Below, one piece after another: positions 1 to 5,196 of a DNA stretch of 5,196 bases; position 1 is the stretch's first letter; each line of letters starts with the position of its first letter. The translations under genes and the position numbers were made by a program. Source of the stretch: Oligoflexus sp. GTDB taxonomy: Bacteria > Bdellovibrionota_B > Oligoflexia > Oligoflexales > Oligoflexaceae. The notes below the pieces were generated by a model that saw only the letters and a program-made list of their open reading frames with translations, was not told where the DNA came from and ran no database searches. The stretch is taken from NCBI GenBank assembly GCA_030151925.1, contig JASLCY010000234.1, forward strand, positions 1 through 5,196. Reading direction: 5' to 3'.

Positions 1-447
1 GGCAAACCCGGCGTTGACGTCCTGAGCTCCCTCGATGCGGAAACCCTCGCCTCGCATTCGATCGTCATAGGCGTCGACCTCTTCTTCTGGGACGCGCTTT
101 TACCGAATCCCGAACGAAGCCTGGCCCTGCTGCACAAACTGATGGCCCTCGTCCGCCTGCAGGATATCCCTATCATCCTCGGCGAAGTCCCGCTGCTGCT
201 GCCCGGCGTGCAAAGGCATGCCGCGACGCTGAACAAGGCTTTGCACGACGCCGCCGCGCGTTATGCGAAGGCTATCGTGATGCCGTTCACCACGATGCTG
301 ATGAATGTCCTGACGCAAGGCGGCCTGAAGTTCGATGACCGGAATTATTCCCTCAGGGAACTGATCCCCGACGGCCTGCATATCGGCAACGTCGCGAGCC
401 GCTATATCGCCAAGGATATGCGGGAGAGGATAAGCCCTATCGTTTGA
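1..447 (+). CDS. SGNH/GDSL-hydrolase-like protein, C-terminal part (5' truncated)
   Basis: The reading frame is open from the first base and ends at TGA 445-447, leaving 148 visible codons; the start lies outside the window. A hydrophobic strand followed by an acidic/aromatic motif (SIVIGVDLFFWD, visible residues 20-31) is followed by a second hydrophobic strand (IPIILGEVPLLL). Near the end is PDGLHIG, in which D (370-372) and H (379-381) fit the D-x-x-H of SGNH block V, the Asp and His of the catalytic triad. The order strand, helix, strand, helix, DxxH loop, final helix fits the C-terminal half of an SGNH fold. The nucleophile Ser block would be upstream and cannot be seen, and the usual block III GxND is not obvious because GVD stands there. 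Catalytic activity is therefore unproven and the substrate unknown. The internal Met at 142 is not the start, since similar-quality coding sequence continues upstream of it. The gene runs convergently toward the dehydrogenase operon. Confidence 0.6.
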   Translation, partial: GKPGVDVLSSLDAETLASHSIVIGVDLFFWDALLPNPERSLALLHKLMALVRLQDIPIILGEVPLLLPGVQRHAATLNKALHDAAARYAKAIVMPFTTMLMNVLTQGGLKFDDRNYSLRELIPDGLHIGNVASRYIAKDMRERISPIV

Positions 448-451
448 GCGG

Positions 452-485
452 GAAAGCCGCCCCCTGGCCGGGAGCGGCCGCTTTC
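452..485. terminator. possible GC-rich hairpin between convergent genes
   Basis: The 39-bp gap between two convergent stop codons holds an imperfect inverted repeat. GAAAG (452-456) can pair with CTTTC (481-485), and CCGC (457-460) with GCGG (474-477), leaving a three-base bulge at 478-480. The position suits a shared terminator for both genes. There is no convincing T-run on either side, so this is a weak call; it could be a Rho-dependent end or simply GC-rich sequence. Confidence 0.3.
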
Positions 486-486
486 G

Positions 487-1656
487 TCAATGCAGGTGCA
501 TCACGACTTTGGTGCAGGAATCCTGTTTATCGCGGAACATACGGTAGGCGTCCGGGCCGTCTTCCAGCGAGAGCCTGTGGCTGATCACGAAGGACGGATC
601 GATCTCACCGCTTTGGATGCGTTCGAGCAGCGGCCTCATGTAAGCCTGCGTATGGGTCTGGCCCATCTTGAATTTGAGGCCCTTGTTGAACGCCATGCCG
701 AAGTTGAAGTTATCGAGGATGCCGATGTAAACGCCCGGGATCGACACGATGCCCGCTTTCCGGCAGCTCTGGATGGCCTGGCGCAAGGCATGCGCCCGAT
801 CGGGTTGCAGGCGAAGCGTTGACTTCGCCAGGTCGGAGTAGGCATCGAAGCTATGGCCATGGCCTTCCATGCCGACCGCATCGATGCAGGCGTCCGGACC
901 TTGGCCGCCCGTCGCCGCCTGCAGCACGTCGAACACATCCTCTTCTTCGTAGTTGATCGTCTCCGCGCCGCTCTCTGCCGCGAGCCGCAGGCGCTCGGGG
1001 AAACGGTCGATCGCATAAACGCGTTCCGCGCCGAGCATGAACGCGCTGCGGATCGCGAACTGCCCGACCGGCCCGCAGCCCCAGACCGCGATGGTGTGTC
1101 CCGGCTTGATTTCGCAGTTTTCCGCCGCCATATACCCGGTGGGGAAGATATCCGAGAGGAACAGCACGGACTCGTCGTCCATGCCGTCGGGGATTTTCAA
1201 AGGACCGAAGTCGGAATACGGAACCCTCACATATTCCGCCTGTCCACCCGCATAACCACCGCACATATGCGTATAACCGAACAGGCCCGAGGTCGCCTGC
1301 CCGCTCGCCATCTTCGCGAGATCGGGGTTGGGATTCGAGTTTTCGCAGGCGGAAAAGAAACCCTGCTCGCAGAAGGAGCAATTCCCGCAGGCGATGTTGA
1401 ACGGCACGACCACGGTGTCGCCGACCTTCAGGTTCTTCACGGCCGAGCCGGTCTCCATCACTTCGCCCATAAATTCATGGCCGAGGATGTCGCCCTTGAG
1501 CAGCGTCGGGACCCGACCGCCGTAGAGATGCAGATCCGAGCCGCAGATCGCGGTCGAGGTGATCTTGATGATGGAATCGCGCGGGTTCAGGATGCGGGGA
1601 TCGGGAACCTGCTCGACCTTCACGTCGTTGATGCCTTGCCACGTAATCGCTCTCAT
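487..1656 (-). CDS. zinc-dependent alcohol dehydrogenase, formaldehyde-dehydrogenase-like (MDR family)
   Basis: This 389-residue medium-chain dehydrogenase/reductase is probably cytosolic and oxidises an alcohol or aldehyde (hydrate) with NAD. The N-terminal GroES-like domain carries catalytic zinc ligands C38 (in AICGSDLH) and H60 (in GHE). The structural zinc site is C90, C93, C96 and C104 (spacing CxxCxxCx7C). D169 in [11 protein letters not shown] matches the aspartate that serves as third catalytic zinc ligand in the Pseudomonas putida glutathione-independent formaldehyde dehydrogenase type. The Rossmann domain has GCGPVG (193-198), and D217 at the end of the second strand (YAID) predicts NAD rather than NADP. 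Length fits the family. The start has a good ribosome-binding site (GGAGGG, 1664-1669, 7 nt away). Its ATG overlaps the TGA of the upstream gene in ATGA (1653-1656), so translation is probably coupled. Homologues are often labelled glutathione-dependent formaldehyde dehydrogenase; the real substrate cannot be read from sequence. Confidence 0.93.
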   Translation of the reverse strand: MRAITWQGINDVKVEQVPDPRILNPRDSIIKITSTAICGSDLHLYGGRVPTLLKGDILGHEFMGEVMETGSAVKNLKVGDTVVVPFNIACGNCSFCEQGFFSACENSNPNPDLAKMASGQATSGLFGYTHMCGGYAGGQAEYVRVPYSDFGPLKIPDGMDDESVLFLSDIFPTGYMAAENCEIKPGHTIAVWGCGPVGQFAIRSAFMLGAERVYAIDRFPERLRLAAESGAETINYEEEDVFDVLQAATGGQGPDACIDAVGMEGHGHSFDAYSDLAKSTLRLQPDRAHALRQAIQSCRKAGIVSIPGVYIGILDNFNFGMAFNKGLKFKMGQTHTQAYMRPLLERIQSGEIDPSFVISHRLSLEDGPDAYRMFRDKQDSCTKVVMHLH

Positions 1657-2096
1657 GCCTGAGCCCTCCGCGCAATGGTCCGCACGCTGTCGTACGAACG
1701 GAAAAATTTGCCGACCATGCTGCGTTCGCCGTGCGATTGCCCCATGATGGTCGCCACTTCGCCTGTTTCAAGCAGCGCCTTGAGCTGCCTTAGATCCAGC
1801 TCGGAAATCTCGGCGTCGAGCGCCGTCACCAAACTCATCTTCCCGTCTTGGAAAGGGCCGACCTCCACCTTGCCCTCGTAACCTTTCTCATTAAAGAAAG
1901 CGAGGACCTCGTCGGCTTGTCTGTTCACGGCGATGGTCGCACGATCCTTGGCCGCCTTCTTATCGGCCTTCTTCATAAAACTCAGTCCCTTGTCGGTCGG
2001 CGCATGCAGGCTTGCCAACGCGAACCCTGCCGCGACCGCGAGCCCGCCCATGGCCCACTTGCCCATGCTCGCAGACGTTGATCCGATACTTCTCAT
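1653..2096 (-). CDS. small membrane-anchored protein resembling a shortened SRPBCC-family protein
   Basis: A 147-residue protein of unproven function. After a short N-terminus there is one hydrophobic, Ala/Gly-rich segment (about residues 14-30), then a Lys-rich stretch (42-50) and a soluble part. Two patches recall SRPBCC/polyketide-cyclase-like proteins often found beside zinc alcohol dehydrogenases. [16 protein letters not shown] (53-68) resembles the first strand and helix of that fold, and [19 protein letters not shown] (102-120) resembles its typical C-terminal helix and tail. The roughly 90-100 residues usually between them seem to be replaced by about 30, so a normal ligand cavity is unlikely. 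This comparison is from memory of the family, not an alignment. The start at 2096 is chosen because AAGGAG (2104-2109) lies 7 nt upstream; an in-frame ATG at 2114 has no such site. It is the middle gene of the operon, 25 bp after the upstream dehydrogenase and overlapping the downstream one by 4 bp. Confidence 0.8.
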   Translation of the reverse strand: MRSIGSTSASMGKWAMGGLAVAAGFALASLHAPTDKGLSFMKKADKKAAKDRATIAVNRQADEVLAFFNEKGYEGKVEVGPFQDGKMSLVTALDAEISELDLRQLKALLETGEVATIMGQSHGERSMVGKFFRSYDSVRTIARRAQA

Positions 2097-2103
2097 GTTG
2101 GTT

Positions 2104-2109
2104 CTCCTT
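2104..2109 (-). promoter_or_regulatory. ribosome-binding site fixing the start at 2096
   Basis: On the minus strand AAGGAG ends 7 nt before the ATG at 2096-2094. The alternative in-frame ATG six codons upstream (2114) has no purine-rich site in front of it and would place this Shine-Dalgarno sequence inside the coding region. The site lies in the 25-bp gap between the first and second genes of the operon. Confidence 0.75.
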
Positions 2110-2121
2110 CTCATCCATGTT

Positions 2122-3324
2122 TTATGATGGCAACGATTCCTCGGCCCAACCGGGTTTGAAGTCTTGGCGTTCTTTACCCGTATGGACCTCAGGCTGAGGC
2201 ATGACGACTTTCCTATCGCGGTCCAGGACGTGGCTCACCGCATCGATCTCGGGCAGGCCGCGCGCATCCTCCTTGGCGAGATGCGAGAGGTCGATGACGT
2301 AGCGGTAGCGGGCCTTCTTCTTCTCGACGTTCTTATAGGCCTCGTTGATGCCGTGCGGAGTGACGACCTCGACCTTGGGCGCGATCTTATGCTGGGCGCA
2401 GAAATCAAGGACCTCGCGGGTCTCGGCGATGCTGCCGATGAGGCTGCCGGCGACCGTCTTCCTCTGCATGAGGAGCTTCTGCGGATTCCACTTGGGTTGT
2501 TCGGCCAGCACGCCGACGATGACCATCGCCCCATCGCGATGGAGCAGGTCGAGGTAGGGTTCGAACTCGTGTTTCTCGGGAATGGTGTCCAGGACGAAGT
2601 CGAGGCTCTTGGCGGTTTCCTTCATCTGCTCGCTGCTGGTCGAAAGCACGAATTTAGAAGCTCCGAACTTTATAGCGTCTTCTTTCTTGTCGTCCGAAGT
2701 CGAGATCACCGTGACCTCGGCTCTCATGGCCTTGGCGATCTGCACCGCCATGTGCCCGAGGCCGCCCAGCCCGACGATGCCGACCTTCATCCCCTCTTTC
2801 ACGCCCCAGTGCTTGAGCGGCGAATAGGTCGTGACGCCCGCGCAGAGCAAAGGCCCGACGGTTTCTATGGGTATGGAGTCCGGCACGTGGAGGAGGAAAT
2901 GCTCCTTGACGACGAAGCGGTTCGAGTAACCGCCGTAGGTATTCTGCAACGTCGGGTTCAAGGGACCGTTGTAGGTACCCAGCATGCTGGTTTCGGACTC
3001 GCAGTATTGCTCATCGCCGTTCAAGCAGCTGAAGCATTTTCCGCATGAATCCACCATGCAGCCGACCGCCGCGACGTCGCCGACCTTGAACCCCTTCACT
3101 TCACCGCCGACCTGCGAGACGCGGCCGACGATCTCGTGTCCCGGCACGCAGGGCCAGACGGTATTGTTCCAATCGTTGTTCACCTGGTGGACGTCGGAGT
3201 GGCAAATTCCGCAGAAGAGCAGGTCGAGGACCACATCCCCGGGGCCAGGATCCGCGCGTTGGAAAGTTTTCGGTTTAAGAGTCCTATTCAGAAGGGTGGC
3301 AGCGTAACCAATCGTTTGAATCAT
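2122..3324 (-). CDS. NAD(P)-dependent zinc alcohol dehydrogenase, CAD/YahK-like, with C-terminal extension
   Basis: A 400-residue cytosolic MDR enzyme of the cinnamyl-alcohol-dehydrogenase/YahK group, which typically reduces aldehydes to alcohols with NADPH. Catalytic zinc ligands are C41 (in CGICHSDVH), H63 (PGHE) and C161 (LLCAGVTTYSPL). The structural zinc cysteines are C94, C97, C100 and C108. The cofactor motif is GLGGLG (185-190). It is followed by S208-T209-S210 and K213-K214 where NAD enzymes have an acidic residue, which predicts NADPH. Family members usually end near residue 350; here about 50 polar residues follow (349-400), with no recognised domain. The start is set at the Met beginning MIQTIGYAA, which matches the family N-terminus and has GAGG (3334-3337) 9 nt upstream. 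The frame stays open to 3525, but that extension would cross the terminator and part of rpoZ. This is the first gene of the operon; I see no clear promoter in 3325-3412. Confidence 0.93.
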   Translation of the reverse strand: MIQTIGYAATLLNRTLKPKTFQRADPGPGDVVLDLLFCGICHSDVHQVNNDWNNTVWPCVPGHEIVGRVSQVGGEVKGFKVGDVAAVGCMVDSCGKCFSCLNGDEQYCESETSMLGTYNGPLNPTLQNTYGGYSNRFVVKEHFLLHVPDSIPIETVGPLLCAGVTTYSPLKHWGVKEGMKVGIVGLGGLGHMAVQIAKAMRAEVTVISTSDDKKEDAIKFGASKFVLSTSSEQMKETAKSLDFVLDTIPEKHEFEPYLDLLHRDGAMVIVGVLAEQPKWNPQKLLMQRKTVAGSLIGSIAETREVLDFCAQHKIAPKVEVVTPHGINEAYKNVEKKKARYRYVIDLSHLAKEDARGLPEIDAVSHVLDRDRKVVMPQPEVHTGKERQDFKPGWAEESLPS

Positions 3325-3412
3325 AGTTCGATACCTCGCAGAAGGTGGAATCAAGACGAGGTTGCAAGTCTGGGGCCAACTTCCGCGAGCGGGCGTACGT
3401 GGGTATAAGGAC

Positions 3413-3451
3413 AAAAAAAACGGCTGAAACCCGAGGGTCCAGCCGTTTTTT
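3413..3451 (-). terminator. intrinsic terminator downstream of rpoZ (bidirectional in form)
   Basis: CGGCTG (3421-3426) and CAGCCG (3440-3445) form a perfect GC-rich stem. It is extended by A(6) of an A(8) run (3413-3420) pairing with T(6) (3446-3451), giving 12 continuous base pairs around a 13-nt loop. Read on the minus strand, the hairpin is followed by eight T residues, 24 bp after the rpoZ stop codon. Because the run of A on one side mirrors T on the other, it could also stop plus-strand transcripts. It isolates rpoZ from the dehydrogenase operon. Confidence 0.92.
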
Positions 3452-3475
3452 ATAATCTGCGCCGAGGCGCGTTGC

Positions 3476-3712
3476 TTAGAATTCGGTCGGTGCCTTAGGC
3501 GCCGTTTGGTTGCGGATGCGATCATCCCCCTGATAACCGACGACGAAACCTTCCGCGATCTCGCGCAGGGCCGTTACGGCTTCTTTATTTCTGGTCTTAA
3601 CGAGAGGAGTCTTACCTTCCATCAATTGGCGGGTCCGGTGCGAGGCGACGGCCACCAATGCAAAACGATTCTCAATGTACTTAAGGCAATCTTCGATCGA
3701 TACGCGAGCCAT
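3476..3712 (-). CDS. rpoZ: DNA-directed RNA polymerase omega subunit
   Basis: A 78-residue protein, within the usual size range for omega. It binds the beta-prime subunit and helps assemble and stabilise RNA polymerase; in many proteobacteria it also contributes to a ppGpp site. The N-terminal MARVSIEDCL, the following ENRFALVAVASHRTRQL (residues 14-30), and NKEAVTALREIAEG (42-55) are the conserved core of the family. The last 20 or so residues are polar and variable, as is usual. The start has GAGGAG (3721-3726) 8 nt upstream. The gene stands alone: a promoter lies just upstream, a strong terminator just downstream, and neither gmk nor spoT, common rpoZ neighbours in proteobacteria, is visible. 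The core reads closest to delta-proteobacterial or Bdellovibrionota-type omega, but that is an impression only. Confidence 0.96.
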   Translation of the reverse strand: MARVSIEDCLKYIENRFALVAVASHRTRQLMEGKTPLVKTRNKEAVTALREIAEGFVVGYQGDDRIRNQTAPKAPTEF

Positions 3713-3744
3713 AGACTATGCTCCTCTGAAAACGAAAGATAACG

Positions 3745-3773
3745 ATACTATTGTATAGTTAAGCATCAGTCAA
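3745..3773 (-). promoter_or_regulatory. sigma-70-type promoter of rpoZ
   Basis: On the minus strand, TTGACT (3773-3768; 5 of 6 matches to the -35 consensus) is separated by exactly 17 bp from TAGTAT (3750-3745; 4 of 6 to the -10). Transcription would begin around 3738, giving a leader of roughly 25 nt that contains the rpoZ ribosome-binding site. The region is clearly more AT-rich than the flanking genes. Confidence 0.75.
3747..3759. repeat. short inverted repeat overlapping the rpoZ -10 region
   Basis: ACTAT (3747-3751) and ATAGT (3755-3759) are perfect inverted copies around TGT. The dyad covers most of the rpoZ -10 element and the adjacent spacer, a place where a repressor could block polymerase. 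Five-base arms in AT-rich DNA arise easily by chance, so an operator role is speculative. Confidence 0.3.
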
Positions 3774-3836
3774 TGAAGATGTCTCTTGATTTCCGCAGGA
3801 TAGACCCGGGATGGTCATGTTTGCCTAGCTCGGACC

Positions 3837-3867
3837 TTTACGGAGCCCGGATTTGGGGTGGTATAAT
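3837..3867 (+). promoter_or_regulatory. extended -10 promoter for the TPR/beta-barrel gene
   Basis: A perfect TATAAT (3862-3867) is preceded by TG at 3859-3860 with one base between, the extended -10 form TGnTATAAT, which works with little help from a -35. The best -35 candidate is TTTACG (3837-3842), 4 of 6 matches with a long 19-bp spacer. Transcription should begin near 3874, about 28 nt before the ATG at 3903. Confidence 0.75.
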
Positions 3868-3902
3868 AGGCTATAGCCGCAATTTTGCACCACTGAGGCC
3901 TC

Positions 3903-5196
3903 ATGAAGCGACTCCTGCTTGCCCTAAGCTTTGGTTCGTCCGGTCTATTCGCCGGCTCGGGCTTCGCTGCGTCCGTTGACGCCCAGGGCACGCCCGCTTC
4001 CAACGCCAATCAAGCCACGCCTCAGCCTTCCACGCAGCCCCCGGCCGCCAAGGGCCAGGGCACGACGAACCTCAAGAACCCGGCGCTGCAAAAGCTCTAT
4101 CGCAAAGGCGTCGAGGCCTACGAGGCGAAGCATTACGACGAGGCCGCGGACAACTTCCAGCAGCTCCTCGCGAAGCAGCCCGATCACAGCCCTTCGCGGA
4201 TCTACCTCGCCCGCGCGCTCTACCAGCAACGCAATATCCCCGACGCCTACAAAGCGTTCCTGCAGGTCGACCTCAAGGAGATGACGCCCGACGCCGCCTA
4301 CGACTTCGGCCAGGTCGCGTTCCGGAGCGGCGACGACGCCAACGCCCTCAAGGCCTTCTCGCAGATCCCCAACGGCCACGCGCTCTACGATCTCGCCGGG
4401 TACTTCGGCGGCATCTCCGCGCTGCGCTCGGGCGAATACCAAAGGGCCATCGACATGTTCGACCAGGCCGTGGTCCTGCCTTCGAAGCTCGTCGCCTCGC
4501 AGAAGAAGCTGCGCCGCGAGGCGGAGAGGAAGCTTCTGCAGAAACCGAAAGGCGACAAGGATGCGGCCGGCTCCAACGGCAAACCCGCGGCGGCGCAGCC
4601 TACCGACTTCATCCTGAACCCGGTCCGCGAGGTCGAGCTCTCGTACCGCTACATGAATCAGACCGTGGATACCAAGAAATCGCTCTCGACCGGCGCGGAC
4701 ATCTCCCAGACCTCGCTCACCGCGGCCTGGGGCTCGGAGCGCGCTCCGAACGCGAAACGCCAGTGGTACTACCAGGGCACGCTCACGGCGGAGGCGGTGA
4801 GCCACGGCGAGGACGAGGTCCTCATCCTCAGCACGCCGCGCAGCTCGCTCGAGAACGAGACGCTGGTCGCCTATAAACCCAAGATGCTGTGGAAGCCCGA
4901 GATCGCCGGCGGCTACGAGACCCTGCTGGGCGAGAAGGCGACGATCGGCGGCTCGCTCGGCGCCTATGCCTTCGCCGCTGATTCGGACTTCGCGAAGAGA
5001 CTTACGTATTCGCCCTATGCCTCGGTTTTCCTTGCGCAAAAGACCGACGCGCTGGAGATGCGGCTCAGCGGCGAATCGCATCCGCAGTTCGATTCGAAGG
5101 AGCTGCTGCTCACCCGTTCGCTGCAAGACGCGCTCATCAACTTCAACATCACGCGCAACGCGTTCATCGGCCTGCGCGGCGAGCTCGATGAATACT
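3903..5196 (+). CDS. exported TPR-repeat protein with probable C-terminal outer-membrane beta-barrel (3' truncated)
   Basis: The frame is open from ATG 3903 to the window end (431 codons visible, no stop). It begins with a signal peptide: K2-R3, a hydrophobic core (4-16) and probable cleavage after GFA at residue 22. A Gln/Pro/Thr/Ala-rich linker (about 24-58) follows. Four TPR-like repeats come next: about 62-95 (G69, Y78, A81, F85, P93), 96-128 (A103, A115, F119), 129-157 (G136, A148, F152) and 163-195 (G170, A182, F186, A189). A charged region and second linker (196-235) lead to repeated alternating segments rich in Tyr, Trp and Thr, such as VELSYRYMN, QWYYQGTLTAEA and ATIGGSLGAYAFA, which look like amphipathic strands of a beta-barrel. 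An upstream in-frame stop at 3894 and a GAGG (3895-3898) only 4 nt before the ATG support this start. Periplasmic TPRs joined to a barrel are known in export systems such as BcsC-like and Slam proteins, but I cannot assign it to one. Function unknown. Confidence 0.88.
   Translation, partial: MKRLLLALSFGSSGLFAGSGFAASVDAQGTPASNANQATPQPSTQPPAAKGQGTTNLKNPALQKLYRKGVEAYEAKHYDEAADNFQQLLAKQPDHSPSRIYLARALYQQRNIPDAYKAFLQVDLKEMTPDAAYDFGQVAFRSGDDANALKAFSQIPNGHALYDLAGYFGGISALRSGEYQRAIDMFDQAVVLPSKLVASQKKLRREAERKLLQKPKGDKDAAGSNGKPAAAQPTDFILNPVREVELSYRYMNQTVDTKKSLSTGADISQTSLTAAWGSERAPNAKRQWYYQGTLTAEAVSHGEDEVLILSTPRSSLENETLVAYKPKMLWKPEIAGGYETLLGEKATIGGSLGAYAFAADSDFAKRLTYSPYASVFLAQKTDALEMRLSGESHPQFDSKELLLTRSLQDALINFNITRNAFIGLRGELDEY

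Noticed and set aside
851..1381. 176-codon minus-strand frame inside the FDH-like dehydrogenase
   Set aside because: Out-of-frame reading of the same strand, Arg/Gly-rich; the dehydrogenase frame is unbroken, so it is not a frameshift.
853..1662. 269-codon plus-strand frame opposite the FDH-like dehydrogenase
   Set aside because: Antisense shadow: Arg/His/Ala-rich with no family motif, fully overlapping a convincing enzyme.
2097..2114. Upstream start (ATG at 2114) for the SRPBCC-like gene
   Set aside because: It has no Shine-Dalgarno sequence, and it would place the good AAGGAG site inside the coding region.
2164..3048. 294-codon plus-strand frame opposite the CAD-like dehydrogenase
   Set aside because: The minus-strand frame carries all zinc and cofactor motifs of a known family; the plus-strand product has no recognisable motif.
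3325..3412. Promoter for the dehydrogenase operon
   Set aside because: TTGGCC and TTGCAA resemble -35 boxes on the minus strand, but no acceptable -10 lies at the right distance. The operon must have a start here or use an atypical promoter, but I cannot place it.
3325..3525. 67-codon N-terminal extension of the CAD-like dehydrogenase
   Set aside because: It would cross a strong terminator and the 3' end of rpoZ and has no family similarity; the Met at 3324 matches the family start.
3506..3742. 78-codon plus-strand frame over rpoZ
   Set aside because: It lies opposite a clear omega subunit gene and has no recognisable motif.
3945..5126. Long open frame (393 codons) on the minus strand opposite the TPR/barrel gene
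   Set aside because: It is low-complexity, rich in Arg, Leu, Glu and Gly with no domain. It is the antisense shadow of a GC-rich gene that has a signal peptide, TPR motifs and a promoter on the plus strand.
1..5196. CRISPR arrays, insertion sequences, tRNA or rRNA genes, prophage genes
   Set aside because: No repeated spacer pattern, transposase motif, terminal inverted repeat, cloverleaf or phage-type gene was seen on either strand.

Overview
The window looks like ordinary chromosome from a GC-rich Gram-negative bacterium. The Gram-negative call rests on an exported TPR protein whose C-terminal half looks like outer-membrane beta-strands. The omega subunit reads like those of delta-proteobacteria, Bdellovibrionota or Oligoflexia; that placement is an impression from motifs, not a computed phylogeny. 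I see no mobile element, CRISPR array, tRNA or rRNA.

Layout, left to right. (1) Positions 1-447, plus strand: the 3' end of a gene that resembles the C-terminal part of an SGNH/GDSL-type protein. (2) Positions 487-3324, minus strand: a tight three-gene operon. In transcription order it holds a CAD/YahK-like zinc alcohol dehydrogenase with a C-terminal extension, a small membrane-anchored protein that looks like an SRPBCC-family protein with its middle missing, and a second zinc alcohol dehydrogenase of the formaldehyde-dehydrogenase-like type. The first two genes are 25 bp apart and the last two overlap by 4 bp. (3) Positions 3413-3451: a strong intrinsic terminator separating this operon from rpoZ. 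(4) Positions 3476-3712, minus strand: rpoZ, alone, with a clear promoter. (5) Positions 3903-5196, plus strand: the 5' part of a divergent gene for an exported protein with four TPR repeats and a probable beta-barrel domain, cut by the window end. It is read from an extended -10 promoter.

How the genes may work together: the two dehydrogenases carry intact zinc sites but opposite cofactor signatures (NADPH-type in the first, NAD-type in the second). The operon could therefore handle aldehydes or alcohols in both redox directions, for example in detoxification; this is inference. The short SRPBCC-like protein between them is the least explained gene. The TPR-barrel protein and rpoZ share a 190-bp divergent promoter region but no evident function. 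Nothing here clearly amounts to a new system; the best leads are the shortened SRPBCC-like protein, the dehydrogenase C-terminal tail and the TPR-barrel protein.
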